Shown: positions 9,448 through 19,109, numbered from the stretch's first letter. The stretch: 64,000 bases of DNA from Methylobacterium sp. E-065 (GCF_022829605.1 NZ_JAKSYD010000054.1:1-64000); one strand, 5' to 3'. Numbers and translations are program-made. Notes: generated from the letters alone by a model not told the origin.

Positions 9448-10578
9448 ATGAGCAACGATCGAAGTCGCGGCGCGGCCCTGGCCGCGCCCAGTTCCAACGA
9501 GGGCGAGTCCCCAAATCGGGAGCCCTGGTACGACCGCCTGCTACAGGCGCTTCACCTCAAGCCGCGCGATTCCCTACGCGAGGGTCTTGAGGAGGCGCTG
9601 GCGGAGCCGGATGCCGGCGAGAGTGGTCTTTCCCCGCTCGAGCGCGTGATGCTCAAGAACGTGCTGGGCCTGCACAAGGTGCGGGTCGACGACGTGATGG
9701 TCCCCCGGGCCGACATCGTTGCCGTCTCCAACGAGACGAGCCTCGGCGAACTGCTCAAGCTGTTCCGCACCGCCGGCCATTCCCGCTTGCCGGTCTACGG
9801 TGAGACCCTCGACGACCCCCGCGGCATGGTCCACATCCGCGATCTCGTGGATCACATCGCCGCCAAGGCCGAGCCGACCCGGCGCAGCGTCCCGGCTGCC
9901 AAGCCCGCCGAGCCGGGGATCGACGGCGCGGTCGATGCGGCGGCCGCGCCGCGCGTCCGCCGTCCGGCGCCACGGCTTCCGCGCAGCCTCGACCTCGGCA
10001 AGGTCGACCTGACCACGACCCTGGCGGCGACGCGTATCCAGCGGCCGGTCCTGTTCGTGCCGCCCTCGATGCCGGCGATCGATCTGCTGGTGCGGATGCA
10101 GGCCACGCGCACCCACATGGCGCTAGTGATCGACGAGTATGGCGGGACCGATGGGCTGATCTCCATCGAGGACCTGATCGAGGTGGTGGTCGGCGACATC
10201 GAGGACGAGCACGACGTCGCCGAGGCCAGTTACGTTCAGCGGGTCGATGGCGAAGGCGATGTCTTCGTGGCCGACGCGCGCACGCCGCTGGCCGAAGTGT
10301 CGGAGGCGACCGGCGTCGATCTCGCTGCCGCAGTCGGCGAGATGGCCGAGGAGATTGACACGCTCGGCGGGATGATCGTGACGCTGGCCGGACGCGTCCC
10401 CTCCCGGGGCGAGCTGATCGCCGGGCCTGGCGATCTCGAATTCGAGGTGCTCGACGCGGATCCGCGCCGCCTGAAGCGGCTGCGCTTCCACAAGGGCGCG
10501 GCGCGGATCGGTGCCGTCGTTCCGCTCGCCCTGCCCCCGCCCTCCAATCCACCGGCCGCCGAGACGCCTCACCCGTGA
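9448..10578 (+). CDS. corC: CorC/HlyC-family CBS-domain protein
   Basis: Soluble CBS-pair protein of the CorC/TlyC family, 376 residues from ATG 9448; GTG 9412 immediately after the ybeY stop is an alternative. CBS1 spans VDDVMVPRADIVAVS to roughly residue 135, followed by an unusual alanine/proline/arginine-rich insert of about 40 residues, then CBS2 (HMALVIDEYGGTDGLISIEDL) and the C-terminal CorC_HlyC domain. The family is linked to Mg/Co efflux and membrane integrity. The role here is inferred from the conserved ybeY-corC-lnt order, and the protein has no membrane domain of its own. Confidence 0.88.
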   Translation: MSNDRSRGAALAAPSSNEGESPNREPWYDRLLQALHLKPRDSLREGLEEALAEPDAGESGLSPLERVMLKNVLGLHKVRVDDVMVPRADIVAVSNETSLGELLKLFRTAGHSRLPVYGETLDDPRGMVHIRDLVDHIAAKAEPTRRSVPAAKPAEPGIDGAVDAAAAPRVRRPAPRLPRSLDLGKVDLTTTLAATRIQRPVLFVPPSMPAIDLLVRMQATRTHMALVIDEYGGTDGLISIEDLIEVVVGDIEDEHDVAEASYVQRVDGEGDVFVADARTPLAEVSEATGVDLAAAVGEMAEEIDTLGGMIVTLAGRVPSRGELIAGPGDLEFEVLDADPRRLKRLRFHKGAARIGAVVPLALPPPSNPPAAETPHP

Positions 10579-10654
10579 TGGTCCCGGCGTGACGCGCGTG
10601 ACGGCGGGGTACGCCCGGGCTTCCGCAGCACCGGGCACGCCGACGCATGACCGG

Positions 10655-12262
10655 ATGCCGGGTTTCGTGCAGGCCATCGCGGGTCTGACCGGTTGGCGTC
10701 GCCTTGGGCTGGCGTGGCTCGTGGGTGCGCTGGGTGCGCTGGCAATGCCGCCCTTTGGAGCTCTGCCGGCCTTGGTCCTATCGCTGACCGTCGTGGTCTG
10801 GCTCATGGATGGGGCCGCTGCGGATCGCCCTGCCCTGCGCCGCCTCTGGCCATGCTTTCTGATCGGCTGGGCCTGGGGTTTCGGTTATCTCACCGCCGGT
10901 CTGTGGTGGCTGGGCCAGGCCTTTCTGGTGCAGGCCGACGAGTTCCTTTGGGCGCTGCCGCTCGGCGTCGTCGGCCTGCCCTTCGGGCTCGGCCTGTTCT
11001 ACGGCACGGGTTTTGGCGCCGCAGGCCTTCTATGGCGCCGGGGGGCGGGGCGGATCGCCGCCCTCGCCTTCGGAATCGGCGGCGCCGAATGGCTGCGCGG
11101 CCACCTGTTCACGGGCTTCCCGTGGAACACCCTTGGCATGGCGCTCGCCCAGAACCTCTGGCTGATACAGGGGGCCGCCGAGATCGGCCTCTATGGCCTG
11201 ACCGTGCTGGCCATCCTGATCTGCGCCGCCCCTGCGACGCTCGCCACCGGCTCGCGGCCGCGCAGCCGGCTCGGTCCGAGCGTGGCCGCCGCCTTGCTGC
11301 TTGGCGGTATGGCCCTGTTTGGGGCCGAGCGGTTGGGGTCGGCGGATCCGGTGGTTGCGGGTGTTCGCCTGCGCCTCGTCCAACCGAACCTGCCGCAGGA
11401 CGCCAAATTCAGACCGGAGAATCGCGCCGACATCGTCGACCGCTACATCGAGTTGAGCCAGCGCCCGGTGGAGGCTGGCGAGCCTGAGCCGACCCATATC
11501 GTCTGGCCGGAATCCGCCTTCCCGTTCCTGATTCAGCGCGATCCCGAGGCTCTGGCCAAGGTGGCGGCTGGCCTCAAGCCCGGTCAGCACCTCGTCACCG
11601 GCGCGGCCCGGGCCGAGGAACCGCTGCCGGGCGAGCGCCTGCGCTACTTCAATGCCATCCTGGTGATCGGGCCGGATGGCGTGATCTCCGACAGCTACGA
11701 CAAGGTCCACCTTGTCCCGTTCGGCGAGTACCTGCCCAGCCCCCTCGACGCCGCCCTGCGGGCGCTGGGCCTGCGCCAGTTCGTGGCAGTTCCCGGCGGC
11801 TTCTCGGCGGGGGCGCTTGCCGCGCAGCGGATCCTGGCCGTGCCCGGCCTGCCGCCGGTGGCGGCGACGATCTGCTACGAGGCAATCTTTCCGGGTGCGA
11901 TCCTGCCGGCGGGCCACGCCGCGCCTGCCGCCCATCCCCCGGGGCTGATCCTGAACGTCACCAACGATGCATGGTTTGGCGACACGCCGGGCCCGCGCCA
12001 GCATCTCGCCCAGGCACGCCTGCGCGCCGTCGAGCAGGGGCTGCCCCTGGTCCGCGACGCCAATACCGGGATCTCCGCGGTGATCGACCCGCACGGCCGC
12101 ATCGTCGCCGAAACGCCGCTCAATCAGGAGACTTGGCTCGACGCCGATCTGCCTGCGCGGATCGTCGGGGGCACCCTGTACGGTCGGTTCGGCGACGCGG
12201 TCTTCGCGCTGATGCTGGCTGCCTGCTTCGTCGGGGCGGTGACGGCCGGGCGCCGGATATGA
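10655..12262 (+). CDS. lnt: Apolipoprotein N-acyltransferase
   Basis: Performs the last step of lipoprotein maturation, N-acylating the lipid-modified cysteine, at the inner membrane. The N-terminal third has six to eight hydrophobic segments, followed by a nitrilase domain whose expected triad is visible: E286 in VWPESAF, K350 in YDKVHLVPFGEY and C407 in ICYEAIFPG. I chose ATG 10655 (535 residues, close to family length). A GTG at 10589 would add 22 residues, and neither has a strong ribosome-binding site. The stop overlaps the next gene by ATGA. Confidence 0.93.
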   Translation: MPGFVQAIAGLTGWRRLGLAWLVGALGALAMPPFGALPALVLSLTVVVWLMDGAAADRPALRRLWPCFLIGWAWGFGYLTAGLWWLGQAFLVQADEFLWALPLGVVGLPFGLGLFYGTGFGAAGLLWRRGAGRIAALAFGIGGAEWLRGHLFTGFPWNTLGMALAQNLWLIQGAAEIGLYGLTVLAILICAAPATLATGSRPRSRLGPSVAAALLLGGMALFGAERLGSADPVVAGVRLRLVQPNLPQDAKFRPENRADIVDRYIELSQRPVEAGEPEPTHIVWPESAFPFLIQRDPEALAKVAAGLKPGQHLVTGAARAEEPLPGERLRYFNAILVIGPDGVISDSYDKVHLVPFGEYLPSPLDAALRALGLRQFVAVPGGFSAGALAAQRILAVPGLPPVAATICYEAIFPGAILPAGHAAPAAHPPGLILNVTNDAWFGDTPGPRQHLAQARLRAVEQGLPLVRDANTGISAVIDPHGRIVAETPLNQETWLDADLPARIVGGTLYGRFGDAVFALMLAACFVGAVTAGRRI

Positions 12263-13503
12263 GTGCGGGATTCGCCAGCGGGCGTCGGATCCTGCTCGTT
12301 CTCGCGCTGATGCTGGTCGCGTTCAATCTGCGGCCGGCGCTCAGCACGGTCGGGCCCCTGCTGGCGACCATCCGGGACGAGACCGGCCTCGGCGCGGGCG
12401 GGGCCGCAATCCTCACCACGCTCCCGGTCCTGTGCCTCGGCATCGCCTGCGCGCTGGCAGCGCCGCTGATCCGGCGGATCGGGGCCGATCTCGCGGTGCT
12501 CGCGGGGACCACCATCCTGGCGGCCGGGCTGACGCTGCGCGGCCTCGGCGGCCTCGTGCCGCTGTTTGCCGGAACGGCGCTCGCCGCCATCGGCATCGGC
12601 CTCGACAACGTCCTGCTGCCCGCTCTGGTCAAGCGCGACTTCGCCGGCAGCAGCGGCCTGATGACCGGGCTCTACACCATGACCCTCTGCCTCGGCGCCG
12701 CGGCCGGGGCGGGTGCGGCGGTCCCGGTCGAGCACGCCCTCGGGGGCGGCTGGCCCTCCGCCCTGGCGATCTGGGCGCTGCCGGCGCTGGTCGCCGGCCT
12801 GGTCTGGCTCCCCTTCGCACGCCGGCCGAGCGCGCGGTCGGCGCCCTCGGCCGGGCGGCTGCTCCGCAACCCTCTTGCCTGGTGGGTGACGGGGTTCATG
12901 GGCCTGCAATCCTCGCTCGCCTACACCCTGTTCGGCTGGCTGCCGCTGCTGCTGCAGGGCCGTGGCCTGACACCGCTGGATGCCGGCCTGTTCGCCTCGC
13001 TGACCACGCTGGTCCAGGCACCCGGTGCTTTGCTGATCGCGATGCTGGCCGCCCGCGCCCGCGATCAGCGGGCCTGGATCGTCGCGATCCCGGGCCTGAC
13101 CGCCGGCGCCTTTCTGGTTCTCGCCTTCGGACCCGACACTCTGCGCGTCCCGGCTGCCTGCGCGCTGGGTTTCGGGATCGGCGGCTGCTTCGGCCTGGGA
13201 CTCACCCTGATCGTGCTCCGCGCGGCCGACGCGGCCAGTGCCGCCGGCCTGTCGGCCATGGCGCAGGGCATCGGCTACGCCGGGGCTTGCCTCGGACCGC
13301 TGGCCTTCGGGCTCGCCCACGAGGCGACCGGGGGATGGGGCATCCCGGGCATCCTGTTCGCGGGGATCGCCACCGCCGCGATCCTGATCGGCCTCGCGGC
13401 GGGCCGTGACCGCAAGGTCAGCGCGGCAGAGCCGGAGTTCTCTGGTCCCGTGGCTCAGCCACTGAGCGCGCTCCAGCCCTCGAACCCGGCCAGCGGCTCC
13501 TGA
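12259..13503 (+). CDS. CynX/NimT-family MFS transporter
   Basis: Major-facilitator permease of the cyanate/2-nitroimidazole (CynX/NimT) group, 414 residues with about 12 helices. The N-terminus LMLVAFNLRPALSTVGPLL is characteristic of this group (family signature R-P-x3-x-G-P). It starts with ATGA on the lnt stop, so it seems to have joined the end of the lnt operon. In many relatives an HTH regulator and metK follow lnt instead. The last 16 codons overlap the 3' end of the convergent cupin gene. The substrate is unknown, and no cyanase is nearby. Confidence 0.85.
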   Translation: MSAGFASGRRILLVLALMLVAFNLRPALSTVGPLLATIRDETGLGAGGAAILTTLPVLCLGIACALAAPLIRRIGADLAVLAGTTILAAGLTLRGLGGLVPLFAGTALAAIGIGLDNVLLPALVKRDFAGSSGLMTGLYTMTLCLGAAAGAGAAVPVEHALGGGWPSALAIWALPALVAGLVWLPFARRPSARSAPSAGRLLRNPLAWWVTGFMGLQSSLAYTLFGWLPLLLQGRGLTPLDAGLFASLTTLVQAPGALLIAMLAARARDQRAWIVAIPGLTAGAFLVLAFGPDTLRVPAACALGFGIGGCFGLGLTLIVLRAADAASAAGLSAMAQGIGYAGACLGPLAFGLAHEATGGWGIPGILFAGIATAAILIGLAAGRDRKVSAAEPEFSGPVAQPLSALQPSNPASGS

Positions 13504-13979
13504 TCGTAGCGCAGCATCAGGTCTTCCATCGCCTCGGCCTCCGACAAGCGCCCCGCGGCCGCGAGATCCGCCAAGCCCTCGAAGAAGCCCTCACGGGCGA
13601 GCGCCGGCGCGAAGCTCAGGGTGAAGCGGACCGGCTCGTCGCCGCGGTTGGTGAAGGCGTGCGGCGTGCCGGGCCGGACCAGCGCGAAGTCGCCGGGCCC
13701 GAGATCGATGTCGGCCCCGTCGAGGTGGAGGATGAGGGTGCCGGCCTCCACCGCAAACGTTTCGGTGAGCCGGGCGTGCCGGTGCAGCCCGGCTCCGGGC
13801 GTGCGCGGATCCATCGTGACCCGGTAGATGCCGATCGCGTCGGCAGTGGCATCGCTGCGCGCGAGATAGGTGACGTGCATCCCGCCGATCACCGCGTCGG
13901 GCTTCGCATCGTACCGGACGATCGCTGTTATGGCATCCTCCCGACGCTCCAAACTCAAGCCGGCCTGCCTCCGCATCAT
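13455..13979 (-). CDS. Cupin-domain protein
   Basis: Single cupin domain with metal-ligand-like histidines in GLHRHARLTETFAVEAGTL and the second motif GPGDFALVRPGTPHAFTN. It is 174 residues from ATG 13979 (ATG 13976 is next to it; a TTG at 14003 is possible), and none has a clear ribosome-binding site. The C-terminal helix region resembles quercetinase-like or small-molecule-binding cupins of unknown function. Its 3' end overlaps the convergent transporter gene by 49 bases. I cannot assign a substrate. Confidence 0.75.
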   Translation of the reverse strand: MMRRQAGLSLERREDAITAIVRYDAKPDAVIGGMHVTYLARSDATADAIGIYRVTMDPRTPGAGLHRHARLTETFAVEAGTLILHLDGADIDLGPGDFALVRPGTPHAFTNRGDEPVRFTLSFAPALAREGFFEGLADLAAAGRLSEAEAMEDLMLRYDQEPLAGFEGWSALSG

Positions 13980-14166
13980 GGAGAACGACCCAGAGCGTCG
14001 CAATACTCAGAGAAGTTTAAGCACGTGCCTCGCCGATGCATGACTGCTGAAGGTAGACCTCCCGGCCTGCATCCCGAAGGTCCTTGACTGCCCCCACTCC
14101 GCAAGCACGTTTACTCGGAGTATTGCGGCATGGGCCAGCCGTGATGGCCGCTTTCGGCGTCGGGTG

Positions 14167-14691
14167 ATGAGCATGGCACGGATCGCTAGGATGGGATGGC
14201 GTCTGGTTTCCGCGGCGCTGTTCGCGTTTGCGCTGACGTCGACGGGGGCCGAGGCGCGCGGGTTTGGCGGTGGTTTCCATGCTGGCGCGGTCGGGCCGCG
14301 GGTCGGCGCCTGGGGTCGCCCACTGGGACCCGTTCGGCCGGGCTTCGCTCCCGGCGGCGGCTTTGCCCGGCCCGGCTTCGTCGGCCGGCCTCCCTATGCC
14401 CATCGTCACTGGCATCGCGGCGACTCGGGCTACTACGCCTACGGGCTGGGTGGCCTCGGGCTTGGCCTGGGCGTCGGCGGGTTGTTCGGGCGTTACGGCT
14501 ACCCCTGGTATGACGACGACTACGTCTACACACCGCCGATCTACGTGGCGCCCGTCGAGGTGCCCCTCGAGACGGAGGTCGTGACGGACGATCCCGCCGC
14601 CATCGCGGCCTGCGCGCGGCGGTTCAAGACCTTCGATCCGAGCACGCAAACATTCATCGGCAAGGGTTACGTGCGGAGCCACTGCCCCTGA
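14167..14691 (+). CDS. Secreted BA14K-family protein
   Basis: Exported small protein with a Sec signal peptide (hydrophobic run AALFAFALTSTG, likely cleavage after GAEA), a glycine/proline/phenylalanine-rich middle, and a C-terminal BA14K-like module. The module appears as CARRFKTFDPSTQTFIG and ends with ...SHCP, two cysteines probably forming a disulfide. The family is named after a Brucella immunoreactive protein, and its cell role is uncertain (suggested envelope or lectin-like roles). ATG 14167 is used; ATG 14173 is equally possible. It is a single-gene unit. Confidence 0.75.
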   Translation: MSMARIARMGWRLVSAALFAFALTSTGAEARGFGGGFHAGAVGPRVGAWGRPLGPVRPGFAPGGGFARPGFVGRPPYAHRHWHRGDSGYYAYGLGGLGLGLGVGGLFGRYGYPWYDDDYVYTPPIYVAPVEVPLETEVVTDDPAAIAACARRFKTFDPSTQTFIGKGYVRSHCP

Positions 14692-14759
14692 GGCGACATC
14701 GCGGCAAGGGGGGCGGCGACTTTCGCCGCGTAAGGGCCGCAGCCTCGACACAACGAAAA

Positions 14760-14787
14760 GGCCCCGCGCGCTGATGCTCGCGGGGCC
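14760..14787 (-). terminator. Rho-independent terminator of katA
   Basis: Perfect 9-bp stem GGCCCCGCG/CGCGGGGCC with a 10-base loop. On the minus strand it is followed directly by TTTTCGTT, the layout of an intrinsic terminator 27 bases past the catalase stop. On the plus strand no T run follows, so it serves katA rather than the upstream secreted protein. Confidence 0.85.
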
Positions 14788-14813
14788 TCCCATTGGTCAG
14801 GTTTTAGGAGACC

Positions 14814-16403
14814 TTACTCCGCGGCGACCCGGTGGGCCTGCGAGCCGTCCGTGTAGGTCTCGGCCTGCAGGCGCTTGCCCGGGGCGGCGCGGCCCGGCAG
14901 AGGCGGCAGGGCCTTGGCCTTCTCCAGATCGATGCCCGCACCCTCGGCGACGCGACGGCCGTAATCCTCGTCGGCGTGCCAGAAGTGCCAGACCATCCGC
15001 AGCTGGATCGGCTCCGGGCACTGCTTCATGTCGCCGACCAGGTTGGCGATCAGGTCGTCGCGCTCCCAATCCTCGAACGAGCGGTAGCGCACGCCCGCCT
15101 GGGTGTAGTCATCCTCGGTCCGCGAGGTCTGGTAGCGGCCCAGATTGCCCTGGACCGGCTGGTGATAGTCCCGAGCCGGCTTCGGGGCCTCCTGCAGGCC
15201 TTCGGCCAGCGTCGAGGGCTCGTAGTTGATGTGCTTGTTCGGCCCCGTGCCGTCGACCGAATAGGTCATCTGGCCGTCCCGCTGATTCGAATAGACCTTC
15301 ACGCCGGGCTGCGGCGCGTTGATCGGAAGCTGCAGGTAGTTGGCGCCGACCCGGTAACGCTGCGTGTCCGAGTAGGACAGCGTCCGGCCCTGAAGCATCT
15401 TGTCGTCCGAGAAGTCGATGCCGTCGACCAGCACGCCGGTACCGAAGGCGGACTGCTCGACCTCGGCGAAGAAGTTGTCCGGCACCCGGTCGAGCACCAT
15501 CCGGCCGCAGGGCAGCAGCGGGAACTGGTCCACCGGCCACAGCTTCGTGTCGTCCAGCGGGTCGAACGACAGGTGGTCGTTCGGGCCGTCCGGCATGATC
15601 TGAACCGAGAACTCCCACTCGGGGAAATTGCCGGCCTTGATGTTGTCGTACAGGTCGCGGGTCGCGTGCCCGACATCCTTGCCTTGGATCTCGGCGGCCT
15701 GGGCCGAGGTCAGGTTCCTGACGCCCTGCTTGGGAGTCCAGTGGAACTTGCACAACACCGCCTCGCCCTGGTCGTTGACCAGCTTGTAGGTGTTGACGCC
15801 CGAGCCTTCCATCTCGCGATAATTGGCCGGGATGCCCCAGGGCGACTTCAGGTGCGTCACCATGTGGATCGCTTCGGGGTGCTGGGCCACGAAGTCGAAG
15901 AAGCGCCACGCCTCCTGGCGGTTCGTCACCGGATCCGGCTTGAACGCGTGGATCATGTCGGGGAACTTGATCGCGTCGCGGATGAAGAAGACCTTGAGGT
16001 TGTTGCCGACGAGATCCCAGTTGCCGTCGACGGTCTTGAACTTCACCGCAAAGCCGCGCGGGTCGCGCTCGGTCTCGGGGCTTTCCTTGGCGCCGGCCAC
16101 GGTCGAAAAACGCACGAACATCGGCGTCTTGACGCCGGTCTCGTTCAGCACGCGGGCGCGGGTGTACTTGGAAGCCGGCTCGTTGCCGATCTTGCCGTAG
16201 GCCTCGAAATAGCCATGGGCGCCGGCGCCGCGGGCGTGGACGACGCGCTCCGGGATCCGCTCGCGATCGAAGTGGGTGATCTTCTCGATGAACTGGTAGT
16301 TCTCGAGCGTCGCCGGCCCCCGCTCACCGACCGTGCGGGTGCTCTGGTTGTCGCGGACCGGATGGCCCTGGCGGGTGGTCAGGATCGGGCGTTGATCGGT
16401 CAT
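14814..16403 (-). CDS. katA: Monofunctional heme catalase
   Basis: Breaks down hydrogen peroxide in the cytoplasm. The 529-residue protein has the distal histidine region [20 protein letters not shown], the substrate-channel asparagine region [18 protein letters not shown], and the proximal heme-tyrosine motif [20 protein letters not shown]. Size and motifs match small-subunit clade catalases. ATG 16403 has GGAGAGACGG as ribosome-binding site. The gene is divergent from oxyR with 135 bases between, and an OxyR-like site lies at the oxyR end, so peroxide induction through OxyR is likely. A good terminator follows. Confidence 0.96.
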   Translation of the reverse strand: MTDQRPILTTRQGHPVRDNQSTRTVGERGPATLENYQFIEKITHFDRERIPERVVHARGAGAHGYFEAYGKIGNEPASKYTRARVLNETGVKTPMFVRFSTVAGAKESPETERDPRGFAVKFKTVDGNWDLVGNNLKVFFIRDAIKFPDMIHAFKPDPVTNRQEAWRFFDFVAQHPEAIHMVTHLKSPWGIPANYREMEGSGVNTYKLVNDQGEAVLCKFHWTPKQGVRNLTSAQAAEIQGKDVGHATRDLYDNIKAGNFPEWEFSVQIMPDGPNDHLSFDPLDDTKLWPVDQFPLLPCGRMVLDRVPDNFFAEVEQSAFGTGVLVDGIDFSDDKMLQGRTLSYSDTQRYRVGANYLQLPINAPQPGVKVYSNQRDGQMTYSVDGTGPNKHINYEPSTLAEGLQEAPKPARDYHQPVQGNLGRYQTSRTEDDYTQAGVRYRSFEDWERDDLIANLVGDMKQCPEPIQLRMVWHFWHADEDYGRRVAEGAGIDLEKAKALPPLPGRAAPGKRLQAETYTDGSQAHRVAAE

Positions 16404-16525
16404 ACGTACCGTCTCTCCGTTTGCGAAGGCTCGCGGCTGACACCGGGGACAACCTGGAACCGTTCTCGTGATTGGTTATGACCCTGCCGTGACCCCGAAG
16501 CAAATGCATCGTCACAAACGCTGTG

Positions 16526-16540
16526 ATAGATAGGGTCTAT
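16526..16540. promoter_or_regulatory. OxyR-like binding half-operator
   Basis: ATAG-ATAGGGT-CTAT matches the OxyR consensus unit ATAGntnnnanCTAT at nine of the ten specified positions (the inner A is G). It overlaps the oxyR start codon by two bases, which suggests autorepression, and lies in the shared katA/oxyR spacer. A second unit one helical turn upstream (about 16504-16518) is much weaker. Confidence 0.6.
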
Positions 16541-17474
16541 GAATCTCTCGGGCCTGTCCCTGCGCGATCTGGAATACGTCATCGCCGTCGCCGACGAGGG
16601 CCATTTCAGCCGGGCGGCGGAGCGCTGTAACATCAGCCAGCCGACGCTGAGCGTGCAGATCCGCAAATTGGAAACCGCCCTTGGCGTGGTTTTGTTCGAA
16701 CGCTCGAAGCGCCGGATCCTTCTGACGGAAGCAGGTCAGGTGATCGTGCGGCAGGCGCGCGTCGTCCTGGTCGAGGCGCAGCGCCTGCTCGCCTTCGCCA
16801 GCGAGGGACGCGGCTCGCCGCTCACCGGGCGCCTGATCCTCGCCGCGATTCAGACCCTCGGTCCCTATCTCTTTCCGCTGGTGCTGCGGCCGCTGCGCGA
16901 GGAATATCCGCTGCTGACCCTGTCGCTGCGGGAATCCCGCACAGCCGACATCGTCGAGGGCCTGCGAGACGGGCGGATCGATGCGGCCCTGGTTTCGCTG
17001 CCGGTACCCCAGCACGGGTTGACCGCGTCGCCCCTGTTCATCGAGCCGTTCTGGCTCGCCTGCCCGGCCGAGCACGCCCTCGCCCGCGGCGGCGCCCTGT
17101 CGGCCACCGAGATCGCGGGGCCGGACCTCCTGCTCCTCGACGAGGGCAACTGCTTGCGCGATCAGGCGATCGCGGCCTGTGGCGCCGGCTCCTCGATCGG
17201 CCGCCACGCGACGAGCCTGGAAACCTTGCGCTCCATGGTGGCGGCCGGAGCCGGGTACACCTTGCTCCCCGCTTTGGCGGTGCCGGCCGGGCCCGACCCG
17301 AGCGGGCTGATCGTCACGCGGGCGTTCGACCTCGACGGTCCCGGCCGGACCATCGCCCTCGTCTGGCGTACCAGCGATCCCCGTGCGCCCGGCCTGTCGA
17401 GCTTGGCGGCCTTCTTCCGGGCCCACGCGCCGCCCGGTACGGCGGCCTGTCGCGATATGACTCCACGGATCTGA
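16539..17474 (+). CDS. oxyR: Hydrogen-peroxide-sensing LysR regulator OxyR
   Basis: LysR-type activator, 311 residues: N-terminal winged helix (HFSRAAERCNISQPTLSVQI) and a C-terminal redox domain. The redox pair is visible as C205 and C214 in EGNCLRDQAIAACG, with the same nine-residue spacing as C199/C208 of E. coli OxyR, which is strong evidence against a generic LysR protein. It is divergent from katA, its expected target. An OxyR-like site covers its own start codon. Confidence 0.94.
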   Translation: MNLSGLSLRDLEYVIAVADEGHFSRAAERCNISQPTLSVQIRKLETALGVVLFERSKRRILLTEAGQVIVRQARVVLVEAQRLLAFASEGRGSPLTGRLILAAIQTLGPYLFPLVLRPLREEYPLLTLSLRESRTADIVEGLRDGRIDAALVSLPVPQHGLTASPLFIEPFWLACPAEHALARGGALSATEIAGPDLLLLDEGNCLRDQAIAACGAGSSIGRHATSLETLRSMVAAGAGYTLLPALAVPAGPDPSGLIVTRAFDLDGPGRTIALVWRTSDPRAPGLSSLAAFFRAHAPPGTAACRDMTPRI

Positions 17475-17618
17475 GCGCCGCGCGCAGCCTCGGAGGCGTG
17501 AGCCCTGACATCCGCGCGGGGCCGCGATGCTCAATCTTTGCCGTGACAGGGCCAATATTGCCGTGTAGCGCGCGGAGGACGCCTGACCGTCCGTCCGGGC
17601 CCCGCCCCTCCGATCGCC

Positions 17619-18677
17619 TTGCCCTCCCTTCGCTCCATCGGCCTCTGGGCCGCCCTCATCGCCGCGTCCGCGGCCATCTCGTACGGGCTGATGCGCGCGC
17701 ATTTTCCGGCGGCTTTGCTGCTCGGACCGATGATCGCAGCGATTGCGTTCGGCGTCGGCGGATCGCGGCTCCACGTGGCGCGGCCCGCCTTCAACGCCGC
17801 GCAGGCGATGATCGGCTGCCTCGTTGCCCACGCCGTCACCGGGCAGATCGCCCAGACCCTGCTGGAGGATGGCCCGCTTATCGTCGCCGTCGTGCTCGTA
17901 ACGGTGGCGGTCAGCGGCGTCGTCGGCTTGGTCCTGACGCGCCTGCGGGTGCTGCCCGGTACCACCGCGGCCTGGGGCTCCTCGCCGGGCGGCGCCTCCG
18001 CGATGGTGGCGATGGCCGAGGATTTCGGTGCGGATCCACGGCTCGTGGCCTTCATGCAGTATGTGCGCGTAGCCGCCGTGGTGTTCTCGGCCTCGCTGGC
18101 CGCCCGGTTTCTCATGGAAAACCCGGCCGCAGCGGGTGCCTCCGCCGGTGCCGAGGCGGTTGAGCCGCTCTCCCTGCTGGCCACCCTCGCGGTGGCGGTG
18201 ATCGGTGCCGGCGCGGCGCTGGCGCTGCGGGTGCCGGCCGGTGCTCAGATCGGTCCGATGGTGCTGGGAAGCCTCCTCCACGCCACCGGCCTCGTTCGGA
18301 TGGCCCTGCCGGTGCCGATCCTCGAACTCGCCTATGCCTGCATCGGCATCTATGTCGGCCTGCGCTTCACCCGCGAGACCCTGCGCCTCACCATCACGGC
18401 GCTGCCGGGGATCCTGGTGGCGACCTTCTCGGTGATCGCGCTCTGCGCGGCCTGGGGCTGGGGGCTGACCCTGCTGCTGCCGATCGACCTGCTGACCGCC
18501 GTGCTCGCCACGAGCCCGGGGGGGCTCGACTCGGTCGCGATCATCGCGGTCGGCTCGAAGGCCGACGTCTCCTTCGTGCTGGCGGTCCAGACCCTGCGGT
18601 TGTTCGTGGTTTTGCTCACCGGACCGCTGCTCGCCAAGTGGATCAGCCGGTCCGTGCCGGAGGGCGCGGCCCGATGA
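17619..18677 (+). CDS. AbrB-family membrane protein (putative ammonia monooxygenase family)
   Basis: Polytopic membrane protein of 352 residues with two similar halves of about five helices each, typical of the AbrB/PF05145 family (annotated historically as ammonia monooxygenase, a name without biochemical support). Repeated features are the segments LLLGPMIAAIAFG and QIGPMVLGSLLHATG and the glycine-rich SSPGGASAMV and TSPGGLDSVAI. The start is TTG 17619 without a good ribosome-binding site, so it may be slightly off. The stop overlaps dgkA by ATGA. The transported substrate is unknown. Confidence 0.78.
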   Translation: MPSLRSIGLWAALIAASAAISYGLMRAHFPAALLLGPMIAAIAFGVGGSRLHVARPAFNAAQAMIGCLVAHAVTGQIAQTLLEDGPLIVAVVLVTVAVSGVVGLVLTRLRVLPGTTAAWGSSPGGASAMVAMAEDFGADPRLVAFMQYVRVAAVVFSASLAARFLMENPAAAGASAGAEAVEPLSLLATLAVAVIGAGAALALRVPAGAQIGPMVLGSLLHATGLVRMALPVPILELAYACIGIYVGLRFTRETLRLTITALPGILVATFSVIALCAAWGWGLTLLLPIDLLTAVLATSPGGLDSVAIIAVGSKADVSFVLAVQTLRLFVVLLTGPLLAKWISRSVPEGAAR

Positions 18678-19021
18678 ACGCCCTGGTCCTGGCCTTCCTC
18701 AACTCCTGGCGCGGCCTGCGCCATGGCGCGCGCACCGAGCGGGCGGTCCGACAGGAACTGGTATTGCTGGCGGTGGGCGTGCCGGTGGCGTTGCTACTCG
18801 GCGCGACCCTTTGGGTGCGTGTTGCCCTGATGGTGAGCCTGCTGCTGATGCTGGCCGCCGAGTTCCTCAACACCGCCGTCGAGAAGCTCTGCGACCACGT
18901 CCATCCGAGCCACCATCCGATGATCGGCCGGGTGAAGGACCTCGCTTCGGCCGGGACCTTCATGGCGCAGGTGGCGGCGCTGCTGGTGTGGGTGGCCGCG
19001 CTGGTCGAACGGCTGGGCTGA
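18674..19021 (+). CDS. dgkA: Diacylglycerol kinase
   Basis: Small trimeric membrane kinase that phosphorylates diacylglycerol for phospholipid recycling. The 115-residue protein has three hydrophobic helices and the family signature AAEFLNTAVEKLCD. Its ATG overlaps the stop of the AbrB-family gene, so the two are co-translated; I know of no functional link. ATG at 18674 gives the normal family length. Confidence 0.92.
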   Translation: MNALVLAFLNSWRGLRHGARTERAVRQELVLLAVGVPVALLLGATLWVRVALMVSLLLMLAAEFLNTAVEKLCDHVHPSHHPMIGRVKDLASAGTFMAQVAALLVWVAALVERLG

Positions 19022-19109
19022 TCTGCCCTGCCTGTCAGGTGCTCGCTTCTCTGACTGTGAGGGTCTATCTGCCGGACCTATCCAAGTGCATCGCCTGAGA
19101 TCCCGCCCC

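Noticed and set aside
14832..16481. A plus-strand open frame of 549 codons opposite katA.
   Set aside because: Antisense of catalase with biased composition and no ribosome-binding site.
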